In this document: in pieces, positions 43,270-50,839 of the stretch
Layout: every line of letters starts with the position of its first letter
Position numbering within the stretch: position 1 is the first letter of the stretch
From: DASUNQ01 sp044866775
GTDB lineage: Bacteria; Acidobacteriota; Thermoanaerobaculia; Multivoradales; UBA5704
Direction: 5' to 3'
Assembly (NCBI GenBank): GCA_044866775.1
Contig: JBIOUG010000136.1
Location: forward strand, 21,863 to 85,862
DNA: 64,000 nucleotides
Position numbers and translations under genes: made by a program
The notes under the pieces: generated by a model
What the model saw: only the letters and a program-made list of their open reading frames with translations
What the model was told of the DNA's origin: nothing
Databases searched by the model: none

Positions 43270-43785
43270 TCAATCCCGTCGCGGCTCGAACAGCTCGACG
43301 GGGTTGCCGGAGGGATCATCGAGCAGGATCTGCTGGCCGCCAAAGCCGGTGACGATGTCGTTGCGGAAGCGCGCGCCCGCGCGGCGCAGGGTCGCGACCT
43401 CGCGGGCGAGGTCCGGAACCTCGAGCCGGATGCGATTCCAGCCGCCCGGCTCGGGCTTGCGCCCGTCGGGCATGGGCTGGGCCGCTCCACCGGGGCCCGC
43501 AGGCGCGCTCAGTAGGAGGCGGAGGCCGCCGCGCGAGAGAACGGCGAAGGCGGGGGCCGGTTGGCTCTCGACGCCGAAGCCGAGATGACGAGTGTAGAAG
43601 GCGACCGCGGCCTCGACGTCGTTGACGATGTAGCGCACGCTGACAGGTGCCATCGTGGATTCTCCTGGGCGGTGATCCATGTCGGCCCGGGCGGAGCCTG
43701 CCGACGCCTTCAGCCAGGACCCAGTGAGGCCGCCGATGAACAGGGCGGCGACCGCGGGGACGAGAAACCTGCGGGACTCCAGCAT
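43270..43785 (-). CDS. VOC (glyoxalase-like) domain protein with N-terminal signal or anchor
   Basis: This 171-residue protein has a hydrophobic N-terminal segment ('FLVPAVAALFIGGLTGSWL') followed by a single VOC domain: 'VRYIVNDVEAAVAFYTRHLGF', 'GWNRIRLEVPDLAREVATL' and 'QQILLDDPSGNPVELFEP', with the last Glu a usual metal ligand. The ATG at 43785 has GGAGGT 5 bases upstream; a GTG immediately before it is also possible. Most VOC proteins are cytosolic, so a secreted or anchored form is unusual. The AraC regulator ends 63 bases upstream on the same strand and probably controls it. Confidence 0.8.
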   Translation of the reverse strand: MLESRRFLVPAVAALFIGGLTGSWLKASAGSARADMDHRPGESTMAPVSVRYIVNDVEAAVAFYTRHLGFGVESQPAPAFAVLSRGGLRLLLSAPAGPGGAAQPMPDGRKPEPGGWNRIRLEVPDLAREVATLRRAGARFRNDIVTGFGGQQILLDDPSGNPVELFEPRRD

Positions 43786-43848
43786 CACGACCTCCTCTAC
43801 CTCATTCTGGGGCGGGGAGGAGGACTCGTATAGGAAAAACTTGACCTC

Positions 43849-44670
43849 CTACCCGGTCACTGGCACGTGATGGTCCTTGACCTGGTCGCTCCGCTGGCGA
43901 AGGTAGTCCGTGGGGCTGACGCCGGAGAATTCCCGGAAGTCGTGGATGAGGTGCGACTGGTCGAAATACCCGCATTCCACGGCCAGTTGCGCCCAGTCCG
44001 GGGCCAACGTCTTTGGCACCCGCGCCAGGGCCCTGCGAAACCGCTGCACTCGGCCGAACCGCTTCGGCGTCAGGCCGACCTCGGCCGTGAACACCTGGAT
44101 GAATCGCCGCTGGCTCAGTCCAACCTGCCGGGCGGTTTCGCGAACCGACGCGCCGGTCCCCGGCCCGAATCCATCGAGGACGGTCTGTACGGCGGCGTGG
44201 TGCTCCAGAGGGCGGAACGCGTGGTTGGCCAGGGCCTCCTCCATGAGGCGAAACCGCTCGGCCGGTGCGGTCGCCCCGCACAGCCGGGCGCGGAGCGCCA
44301 CGGCCGTACGGCCCCAGAGCGTCTGCAGATCGACGTGGAGGTCGGCCAGCTCGCCCAGCGGGGCGCCGAGGAAGGGAAAGGCACCGCCCGGCTTGAAGTG
44401 CACGCCCATGATCGAAGCGTGCTGCCGCGCATCGATGACGAAGGACCCGCGGTAGGTCCCGGATACGACCGCCCCGGAGTACCGCTGGTAGCGCTCCGGG
44501 TTGAGGGCATCGTAGATCCGGATCTCGTCGTCGCGGAGGTTGACCACTAGCTCGGCGGTTCCGCTGGGCAAGACGCGCTCCTTCGGGTGTGGCGGGGCGT
44601 CGCTGAGCAGCCAGACGTAGTCGACGAAGTCCCCGAGCGGCGGCGCGGGATGCCGGGAAACGTACTGCAC
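43849..44670 (-). CDS. AraC-family transcriptional regulator
   Basis: This 273-residue regulator has an N-terminal sensing domain ('LGDFVDYVWLLSDAPPH', 'ERVLPSGTAELVVNL', 'VHFKPGGAFPFLG') of the type common in AraC proteins with a DUF6597-like region, and a C-terminal double helix-turn-helix ('VRETARQVGLSQRRFIQVF' and 'LAVECGYFDQSHLIHDFRE', in part). It is transcribed toward the VOC gene, a frequent AraC-VOC pairing. The effector is unknown. The 5' flank 44671-44906 shows no further gene. Confidence 0.87.
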   Translation of the reverse strand: MQYVSRHPAPPLGDFVDYVWLLSDAPPHPKERVLPSGTAELVVNLRDDEIRIYDALNPERYQRYSGAVVSGTYRGSFVIDARQHASIMGVHFKPGGAFPFLGAPLGELADLHVDLQTLWGRTAVALRARLCGATAPAERFRLMEEALANHAFRPLEHHAAVQTVLDGFGPGTGASVRETARQVGLSQRRFIQVFTAEVGLTPKRFGRVQRFRRALARVPKTLAPDWAQLAVECGYFDQSHLIHDFREFSGVSPTDYLRQRSDQVKDHHVPVTG

Positions 44671-44906
44671 GGCCCAAGGATAAGGCCGGAGGCGACCGTT
44701 GAGGCGTTCCCGACGCTAGGGCGCGGCCTCCGACGACCACCGTCATTCTGCCTCTACATGCGCGACCCCCGGCGTCTCCGAGGACCCCGTCGGGCGGCTG
44801 CGGGCGATGGGCGTGCCACGGCTCCAAGCCCCGCTGCCACAGGGAGTTCGATCTTCCAACGTCACACAGTCTTAAAAGGTCGAAGCGCGCTCTATAAGTC
44901 AGCCTC

Positions 44907-44936
44907 TTGACAAAATGAGAATCACAAGTCTACCCT
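44907..44936 (+). promoter_or_regulatory. Promoter upstream of the 21-bp repeat locus
   Basis: TTGACA (44907-44912), 18-base spacer, TACCCT (44931-44936). It points into a frame starting at GTG 44985 that has AAAGGAG at 44974-44980, so the repeat region may be expressed. Confidence 0.5.
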
Positions 44937-45146
44937 TACACCCATCAAACAAGCCCATTAGGGCCATGGACAGAAAGGAGCAGCGTGTCCTCGATCTCGC
45001 GTCGCACCCACACGAGCATCCTCTCGGCACCGGCCGACGGCTGGTGCGTGAGGACGTTCGTGCGGGCGAACGCGGGGAATCTCGGGGCCGAGGCCGGAGC
45101 CGCGTGGGTCGGCCCGTCGGAGCCGGGGGCGAGCGCCGCGATGAGG

Positions 45147-45335
45147 CAAGCGACCGCTCCGGCGATCGGGGCGACCGCCTCGCGGCACGGGGACGGCGCC
45201 TCGAAGGTTGGGGACACCGCCTCGGAGCTGCGCGGCGGCGCCTCGCAGCTCGGGGACGGCGCCTCGGAGCTCGGTGCAGGCGCCTCGGATGCCGGGGACC
45301 GCCGCTCGCAACCGCGGGCCGGCGCCTCGGAAGCT
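45147..45335 (+). repeat. 21-bp tandem repeat array, left block (9 units)
   Basis: Nine degenerate 21-base units follow the pattern GGGGAC-N4-GCCTCGGAGCTC read on the plus strand. In one frame each unit encodes a heptad close to GDGASEL. It is the mirror of the block at 45355-45543. Confidence 0.8.
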
Positions 45336-45354
45336 GTTCCCCGCCGGACGGAGC

Positions 45355-45543
45355 TCCGGGGCCGCCCCTGTCCCCAGGTTCCGAGCCCCTGTCCCCAGGT
45401 TCGGAGCGCCTGTCCCCGAGCTGCGAGCGCGTTGCAACGAGGTTCGCTCCCGCGTCCCCACGCCTCGAGGCGTGCGCCCCAGGCGCCGACCTGTCGTCCC
45501 CAAGCTCCGAGCCGCTGTCCCCGATCTTCGAGAAGCCGTAATG
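45355..45543 (-). repeat. 21-bp tandem repeat array, right block (9 units, inverted)
   Basis: Nine units of the same 21-base motif lie on the minus strand (e.g. GGGGACAGGCGCTCCGAACC plus one base). Both blocks are exactly 189 bases and are separated by 19 bases, forming a large degenerate inverted repeat. Confidence 0.8.
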
Positions 45544-45758
45544 CAGATCCGACGGGCTGTCCCCTGTTGTCGTCGGCCGCGACCTCGGTTGCGAGCCACC
45601 GCCATGCGGTTGCTTGCCGTCCGCGCGGCCGCGCCGGCTCTCCGCTCCTCCTTCCCGGCGCACGAGCGCCTCCCCTCGCCGGCCAGTTAGCCGTCGAGCC
45701 GCCGAGGGCGCGCGTCCCGCGGCGGTGCCCGTCAACGCATTCGAGAAGGAGACATGTG

Positions 45759-46178
45759 ATGGCCAGAAAGAGGATTTCCACCCTCGTGGCGGATGTCGAC
45801 GCGATCGCCACGCACCTGAAGACCCGGCTCGGCGAGGTCACGCACCTCACGGGCCTGCAGACCGAGCTCGAGGGCTGGCTCGCCGAGGCCCGTGACCTCG
45901 AGAGTCAGCGCGAAGTCCACACGGGCCGGCTGCGTCAGATCGATGCGGTGCGCCGTTCGACCGAAGCTCGTGGCGTCGAGCTGCGCGCCCGTGCAGTCGA
46001 CAACCTGCGCGGTCACTTCGGTGGCCGGGCCAAGGTGTTGCTCGAGTTCGGCATCCGCCCGCGGAGCAGCGGCGGCGGCCGCCGTAAGCCGGCGACTCCC
46101 GAGCAGACGACGACGCCGGTCACCCTGGCGCCGGAGTCCTCGCCGGCGCCCCCGGGCGAGGCCGGCTCGTCGGGCTAG
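45759..46178 (+). CDS. Small basic helical protein, unknown function
   Basis: This 139-residue protein begins 'MARKRISTLVADVDAIATH' and contains long amphipathic helices ('TELEGWLAEARDLESQREV', 'QIDAVRRSTEARGVELRAR'), then a basic, Pro/Thr-rich tail. It looks like a short coiled-coil protein. AAGGAG lies 8 bases before the ATG, and codon third positions are strongly GC, supporting a real gene. The upstream repeat locus is open in the same frame, so an N-terminally extended form cannot be excluded. A strong terminator follows. I do not recognise a family. Confidence 0.7.
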   Translation: MARKRISTLVADVDAIATHLKTRLGEVTHLTGLQTELEGWLAEARDLESQREVHTGRLRQIDAVRRSTEARGVELRARAVDNLRGHFGGRAKVLLEFGIRPRSSGGGRRKPATPEQTTTPVTLAPESSPAPPGEAGSSG

Positions 46179-46223
46179 GCCGGGTCCAGCAGTACGCAGT
46201 AGGTAGTCGGTCCAGAAGCACTG

Positions 46224-46257
46224 CTGCGGAGGGCGGTTGCACCCGCCCTCCGCAGCA
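46224..46257 (+). terminator. Strong hairpin terminator
   Basis: GCTGCGGAGGGCGG pairs perfectly with CCGCCCTCCGCAGC (14 bp, 6-base loop), followed by ACTCTCTTCCC. It ends the small helical protein gene 45 bases after its stop. The remaining stretch to 46563 shows no gene I can support. Confidence 0.75.
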
Positions 46258-46563
46258 CTCTCTTCCCGTCCGCGAGCTCGTGACCCCGCGGTAGACCTGT
46301 TTCTAGCGCGCTGCGACCGCCGCAAGCGCCTCCGTGGCCCGCCTGGGGCTCACCCGATCAGCCAAGTCCTCCTCGGGCTGAGTCACCAAGGCGGGCTGGG
46401 ATGTCTTCCACGAACAGCCCCCACAGCTCCCGGAGGGGAGCGGGTCTTCGGGACCGCTTGGAAATGCCCTCGCCCGAGGTGAACAGAGGTGGGTAGACGC
46501 TAAGCCCCCCACCTCGCGGCGCAACGGGCCTGCGCGCACGGGTGAGGCCGCTGACATGACGCT

Positions 46564-47400
46564 TCACCATGCGGACGGCGCTGCCGCCGCCGGTGGAAAC
46601 GAGGGTTGGGCGCTGAAAACTGCACGAGGTCCTATTGCACTCCCCGGAGGGAATACGAAACCTTCGAGTAAGTAGGATTGTCTCCGAGGAGCCAGTTTAC
46701 AGCTACATGCCGTTCCGCGACCGTGCTGATTACGTACCTTACGATCTCTTGGGGTGCCGCCCGCCAAACGGACACCGCCAATTGCAAGATCATCGTCCAC
46801 GAGTCTCAGCTTGGCGGGGTCTACCTTTAGCTCTCTGGCCAATTCGGTAACATTATTTGAAGCTGATCCTTGGTCGTCGTAAGCTTGCCGCAGTCTCCTG
46901 TGAATTAAGTAGAGTTCCCTAGCCAGTTCTTCTCTCTCAGATTTGGAGCGCAGCATGGGAGACTTCACCACCTCAAGCCCCTCGGGCTCCATAAAACCTA
47001 GTGCCTCCGCGACAGCGGGTGCGTCGGTCGGGACATCGAAGGGGTCGAGTTCCCAGCGATTAAGAGCCCAAGCCAAAACCCCTAGTCCTTCAGCCCGCCA
47101 GCCTAGATTTCTTTCTTGTTGCTCGGTAAGGGTGCCAAGCGGAGCTTCCAAGATTTCAAGCTCCTCGGGTTCCAAAGTGGAGGCGACGCCTGTGGTGTCC
47201 AACCACCGAAGCACCTCGACTCGGAAGGCTTCAGCCTCTGAATCACCCGCGTTCTCCTCAATACCACTCCGACAGACCATGGCGGCCAAGGCGAGAGCCC
47301 GTCGCGCGACCTGTTCTGCACTCGGCATAGGTTCCTGCACCGGCATTGCCCCTCCGATCGTAGTAGAAGCACCGCAAATTAGCAGCACGACCATCATCAT
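46564..47400 (-). CDS. DUF4272-like protein, low GC, altered C-terminus
   Basis: This 278-residue ORF has a hydrophobic N-terminus that may be a signal peptide. The segment from about 30 to 200 resembles DUF4272: 'RALALAAMVCRSGIE', 'EPEELEILEAPLGTL', 'WRAEGLGVLAWALNRWELDPFD' (in part) and 'ELYLIHRRLRQAY'. After 'LAIGGVRLAGGTPRD' the sequence becomes basic and Pro-rich, unlike the family, suggesting a frameshift or truncation near codon 225. GC is about 55%, well below the background, which suggests transfer. DUF4272 proteins often sit in immunity or toxin neighbourhoods, but nothing of that kind is visible here. Confidence 0.6.
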   Translation of the reverse strand: MMMVVLLICGASTTIGGAMPVQEPMPSAEQVARRALALAAMVCRSGIEENAGDSEAEAFRVEVLRWLDTTGVASTLEPEELEILEAPLGTLTEQQERNLGWRAEGLGVLAWALNRWELDPFDVPTDAPAVAEALGFMEPEGLEVVKSPMLRSKSEREELARELYLIHRRLRQAYDDQGSASNNVTELARELKVDPAKLRLVDDDLAIGGVRLAGGTPRDRKVRNQHGRGTACSCKLAPRRQSYLLEGFVFPPGSAIGPRAVFSAQPSFPPAAAAPSAW

Positions 47401-47426
47401 CTATAGCAGCCCCGTGCGGCCGCCGC

Positions 47427-47520
47427 TCAGGGGCAGCGGCAGGGTGGGCAGCCGCTGTCGAGGGCGATGCGCCACTTGCCGTCGGGGTCGCGGCGCCAGG
47501 TGGAGCACCGCTCGGTGCCG
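47427..47520 (-). pseudogene. 3' fragment of a DUF4440/SnoaL-like gene
   Basis: The minus strand encodes 'TWRRDPDGKWRIALDSGCPP' and a few more residues before a stop, like the end of a DUF4440 domain. No start codon or upstream domain precedes it. It borders the low-GC DUF4272 gene, consistent with an insertion or deletion scar. Confidence 0.45.
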
Positions 47521-47523
47521 GGA

Positions 47524-48066
47524 TCACCCGACGGGCATACCCGTCATGTACTGCTGGAGATGCTCCTCCGTCACCTGGCGGAACGAGAAGCGGTAGCCCT
47601 CGTAGACGGCGATGCCGTAGAAGAGAAGGTCCATCGGGCTGAAGAAGGCCGTCATCATCTCCGTCGCGATCTCGAGATTGAGGTGGGAGACGACGAACCA
47701 GAAGGGTATGGACTGCTCCTTGGCGACCATGGCGCAGACGGCGAGGAGGTTGCCGGCGCCGCAGCCGAGAAGCGCCCACACGGCGCCGACGACGCCGAAG
47801 CTCTTGTCCATCCCCTTGCCGAAGTACCTGACCGCCAGGCCGACGAGGAAGCCGACGCCGACCGCCATCCAGCCGATCTGAAAGCTGGTCACGACGGTGA
47901 TCGCCGCCCACACCGCCGCCCCCGCCAAGGCCGCCACGCCACCGGCGGCGACGGCGGGGCCGAGCCTCTGCTCGGACTTCATGCGCTCCACGGCCATCTG
48001 GAGCAGCACCGGGTCGATCTGCTGCTGGCCTCCGCTCTCGGCCGCTACCTGTTCCTGTGCCTCCAT
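47524..48066 (-). CDS. Multi-pass membrane protein, unknown function
   Basis: This 180-residue protein has a ~35-residue charged N-terminus and then about three to four hydrophobic helices ('VAALAGAAVWAAITVV', 'GWMAVGVGFLVGLAV', 'VVGAVWALLGCGAGNLLAV', 'PMDLLFYGIAVYEGY'). No catalytic motif is seen. GGAGGGAGGG precedes the ATG. It lies 118 bases downstream of the zinc-ribbon/SPFH genes on the same strand and may belong to that membrane-associated group. Confidence 0.75.
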   Translation of the reverse strand: MEAQEQVAAESGGQQQIDPVLLQMAVERMKSEQRLGPAVAAGGVAALAGAAVWAAITVVTSFQIGWMAVGVGFLVGLAVRYFGKGMDKSFGVVGAVWALLGCGAGNLLAVCAMVAKEQSIPFWFVVSHLNLEIATEMMTAFFSPMDLLFYGIAVYEGYRFSFRQVTEEHLQQYMTGMPVG

Positions 48067-48184
48067 GGTTCCCTCCCTCCTCGTGGTCGTCCGGGATGAC
48101 CGCCACTTGCCGCCGGCAAACTGAATGACGAAGAATGCACGGCAATTCTCTCACAGGCCGAACGGGTCGGGCATGAGACGCGCT

Positions 48185-48817
48185 TCAGACCTGCGGCGTC
48201 GCCGTGAGGCCGAAGTGGGCGTCGGCCCAGCCCTCGCCGCGGCGGACGAAAGGCACGCCGAGGAGGCGGGCGGGGCCGAACTCGAGGGTGTAGCGGAGGT
48301 CCTTCAGGGTGTCGGGTTTCGCCGCTTCGGAGGCGACGAGGACGAAGTGGGCGAGCTTCTCGGCGTCCTCGACCGCGAGGCGGCCGCCGGTCAGGCGCTC
48401 GCCGAGCCGCTCGCCGAGGTGGGGGAGCGCCTGCGTGTAGCGGGTGGCGAGGGCGGTCAGCTCGGCGAGCGGGGCGGCGAAGGCGGGAATGGCGAAGGTG
48501 CCCTCGCCGGGCTCCGCCGGCGCTTCCTTGCGCTCGGCGAAGAGCGAGAAGAGACCGCCGAGAAAGGTGCTCGAGCCGACCCGCTCCTGCAAGACGATGC
48601 GCGCCGGGATGGCCCAGAACGGGAGCCAGCGCTCGACGGCGACGGCCGGCGCGGTGACGAAGGCGACATCGACGGGAGCGAGCCTCTGCGGCGATTCGGC
48701 GTTCAGCCGATATCCCGACCGGCACGAGACGCAGTAATAGACGGCGTCCTCCCCCTCGGCCGCGATCTGCGATCCGCACTGCGGGCACTGCAGGCGGAGC
48801 AGCTCGAAGGCGCTCAT
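48185..48817 (-). CDS. Zinc-ribbon protein
   Basis: This 210-residue protein has an N-terminal zinc ribbon, C11-x2-C14 and C29-x2-C32 ('QCPQCG' and 'YYCVSCRSGY'). The rest is a soluble alpha/beta region without a recognised domain and with no transmembrane helix. The ATG at 48817 overlaps the upstream gene's stop by four bases. It is the third of three zinc-ribbon genes in a row; together with the SPFH protein they probably form a membrane-associated complex (inference). Confidence 0.78.
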   Translation of the reverse strand: MSAFELLRLQCPQCGSQIAAEGEDAVYYCVSCRSGYRLNAESPQRLAPVDVAFVTAPAVAVERWLPFWAIPARIVLQERVGSSTFLGGLFSLFAERKEAPAEPGEGTFAIPAFAAPLAELTALATRYTQALPHLGERLGERLTGGRLAVEDAEKLAHFVLVASEAAKPDTLKDLRYTLEFGPARLLGVPFVRRGEGWADAHFGLTATPQV

Positions 48818-49938
48818 CCGCTCTGCCTCGCCCGCGGCAGCAGGCTGCGCGCCGCCGCCAGAGCGCCGCCCGGGCCCGCCTCCGCCACCACGCCGGTCCC
48901 CTCGACGACCTCCCCTCCCCACCTGAATCTCTTCCATCCCCAGCCCAGGATCACCACCGCCACGACGAGCGCGCCGATCACGGCGCCGCAGCCGTCGTCG
49001 CTCGACCAGCCGTGCTGGACGACGCTCGTGCCGATGAAGCAGGCCGCCGCCTCCGAGCCGACCAGCATGAGCGCGCGGTAGAGGTCGTTGCCCGGCGCCT
49101 TGCCGTAGGCGATGCCGCCGTCCTCGGCGTCCACCACGACCTGGTAGGAGCGGCCGCGGAAGCGGTAGCGCACCACCCAGAGCGGGTAGTAGATGACGCT
49201 CATCCGCTCGCGCAGCATCGCCTGGTAGCGGAAGCGGACGCGCTTCAGGCCCTTGCCCGGGTCGGTCTCCTGGCGGAACTGCGCGAGCGCGCCCTCCCGC
49301 GCCTCGTTCTCGGAGCGCGTCGGCGGGAAGACCATGCCGGCGCGCTCGAGGGCGCCGGCGTCGAAGGGGAGGAGGCGGTCGCCGGCGAGGTTGACGCGCT
49401 GCACCCCCCACTCGGCCACCTGGACGGCGGCGAAGGTCGAGTCGCACGGCCGCTCGACGACGCGCTCGACGTCCACCTCGTAGGTCTGGGTGCGGCGGTT
49501 CTTGCCCGAGCCGACGGTGCGTTGGCGCTCCTCGGTGCCGAGGGCGATCCCCACGGCGTCGGCCTCGACGCGGAAGAAGGGCAGGAAGCAGAGGAAGGAC
49601 TCGGCGAGCTCGGCCTCCTTGGGCAGGCGGCGGTCCTTGTTCCAGCCGCTGCCGAGCCAGCGCAGCGCCGCCTCGCGCGCCGCGGCGGCGTCGAGCTTGG
49701 GCTCGACGGCGAAGCGCCGCACGCCGGTCTCGCCGCCGACCAGGAGGTGGGTGCCGCAGTACGGGCAGGCGAGGACGCGCAGGCCGGTCTCGACCTCGAG
49801 GACGCCGGCGCAGGCGGGGCAGGAGAGGCCGGTGACGCGGGCCGGCGGCGAAGAGGCACCCCCGCCCAGAGCCCTCGCTGCGCTCGGGATGACCTCGCCG
49901 GCCGGTGGGCTCGGCGCCGCGGCCGCGGGCTCGCTCAT
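48814..49938 (-). CDS. Zinc-ribbon membrane protein
   Basis: This 374-residue protein has a zinc ribbon (C40-x2-C43, C58-x2-C61: 'LSCPACAG', 'LACPYCGTH'), a long soluble middle, and two hydrophobic helices near the C-terminus ('VGSEAAACFIGTSVV', 'GAVIGALVVAVVILGWGW'). Similar layouts occur in the TFIIB-type zinc-ribbon membrane proteins of ydjG type. Residues 16-28 ('VIPSAARALGGG') are encoded by a TCATCCCGAGCGC-type repeat fragment that has been read through in frame. It overlaps the genes on both sides by four bases. Confidence 0.78.
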   Translation of the reverse strand: MSEPAAAAPSPPAGEVIPSAARALGGGASSPPARVTGLSCPACAGVLEVETGLRVLACPYCGTHLLVGGETGVRRFAVEPKLDAAAAREAALRWLGSGWNKDRRLPKEAELAESFLCFLPFFRVEADAVGIALGTEERQRTVGSGKNRRTQTYEVDVERVVERPCDSTFAAVQVAEWGVQRVNLAGDRLLPFDAGALERAGMVFPPTRSENEAREGALAQFRQETDPGKGLKRVRFRYQAMLRERMSVIYYPLWVVRYRFRGRSYQVVVDAEDGGIAYGKAPGNDLYRALMLVGSEAAACFIGTSVVQHGWSSDDGCGAVIGALVVAVVILGWGWKRFRWGGEVVEGTGVVAEAGPGGALAAARSLLPRARQSG

Positions 49939-50717
49939 ACCTTGCTGCTCACCCACCACGCCGCGAGCGACAGCGGCACGGCCGTCAGGGCGTACAGCGC
50001 CGCTTTGATTGGGAGGGAGAAAACCACGAGTCCCTCGATGCCGAAGAGCAGCAGGCCGACGATCGCCACCAGGTAGTACGGGCTCTCCGACTTGGCCGGG
50101 AAGACCGAGGCGAGGACGGCGCCCGTCGAGCCCTCGACGAGCGCCACGTACTGCGCGTCGCGGAAACGGTAGCGGCAGCGCCAGAGCGGCACGTGGACGA
50201 GCGCGGTCTCGGCGACGTCCTTGCTCTCGACGCCGGGCAGCCACTGGCGCGCCGTCTCGAGCGGCACCGCGGCGGCCACCTCCTCGACGCCCTCCACCCC
50301 GTCGGCCCCCGCGGCGTAGGGCTCGAGCTTGCCGGCGGGGACGTCGAGGTCGGCGAGCTGCGGCACGGGCGTCGGCGCGGCGGGCTCGACCGTCACCTCC
50401 TCGCCGGCCGGCCGGCGGACGCGGAAGAGCCACATCGGGAACGAGACCGGTGCGACCTCCTCGACGGTCGACTTCGTGTCGAGGTCCTTGACCGTCTCGT
50501 TGCCGGCCATCCAGCGGCGCAGGGCGGCGGCGGCGCGCTCGCGGTCGAGCAGACGCGGCAGGCGGTAGTGCGAGACGAGACCCGAGCGGTCGACGAAGAG
50601 CGTGGCGCCGCAGAACGCGCAGGCGAGCAGGCGCTCGCCGCTCGGGAGCGCGTTCTCGCCGCCGCACTGCGGGCAGGCGAGGCGGTTGGTGACCGGGGGT
50701 TCGGCGGTGGAGCTCAT
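49935..50717 (-). CDS. Zinc-ribbon membrane protein
   Basis: This 260-residue protein has an N-terminal zinc ribbon (C15-x2-C18, C33-x2-C36), a soluble region containing 'LPRLLDRERAAAALRRWM' and 'VSFPMWLFRVRR', and two C-terminal transmembrane helices ('YYLVAIVGLLLFGIEGLVVF' region and 'ALYALTAVPLSLAAWWV'). It is a paralogue in layout of the next gene, with which it overlaps by four bases. The start ATG at 50717 follows 122 bases containing a dispersed palindrome; the longer frame upstream is not supported. Confidence 0.78.
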   Translation of the reverse strand: MSSTAEPPVTNRLACPQCGGENALPSGERLLACAFCGATLFVDRSGLVSHYRLPRLLDRERAAAALRRWMAGNETVKDLDTKSTVEEVAPVSFPMWLFRVRRPAGEEVTVEPAAPTPVPQLADLDVPAGKLEPYAAGADGVEGVEEVAAAVPLETARQWLPGVESKDVAETALVHVPLWRCRYRFRDAQYVALVEGSTGAVLASVFPAKSESPYYLVAIVGLLLFGIEGLVVFSLPIKAALYALTAVPLSLAAWWVSSKV

Positions 50718-50783
50718 GTTGACGGTCGGCGAACGCTTCCGCCGCCCAGATCTTTGCAGAGCCCTGTCATGCTTCGGGCTGTT

Positions 50784-50830
50784 CTCCGAAAACGCCCGGG
50801 ACGTAGCCCGGGCGCTACGCAGGATGACAT
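50784..50830. repeat. Dispersed palindromic repeat, copy C
   Basis: CTCCGAAAA, then the CGCCCGGG-N6-CCCGGGCG hairpin, then CTACGCAGGATGAC. It lies between the SPFH gene and the first zinc-ribbon gene, inside a same-strand gene group. Confidence 0.85.
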
Positions 50831-50839
50831 GAGAAAGCG

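Larger units (their letters stand above)
44985..45758 (+). other. Candidate coding region spanning the inverted repeat arrays
   Basis: A GTG at 44985 with AAAGGAG 4 bases upstream and a promoter at 44907 opens a frame that stays open to 46178. Up to about 45335 its third codon positions are nearly all G or C, as in real genes here, and the repeats encode the heptad G-D-G-A-S-E-L. Beyond 45355, where the repeats invert, third positions become T-rich and another frame looks better, so the gene may be frameshifted or end near there. I recognise no family. The continuous frame into the next gene may be chance in GC-rich DNA. Confidence 0.35.

Noticed and set aside
45147..45543. CRISPR array
   Set aside because: Units are contiguous 21-mers without spacers, are degenerate, and reverse orientation midway; there are no cas genes.
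46303..46557. Short minus-strand ORFs between the hairpin at 46224 and the DUF4272 gene
   Set aside because: Overlapping frames of biased composition and no start signals; no recognisable domain.
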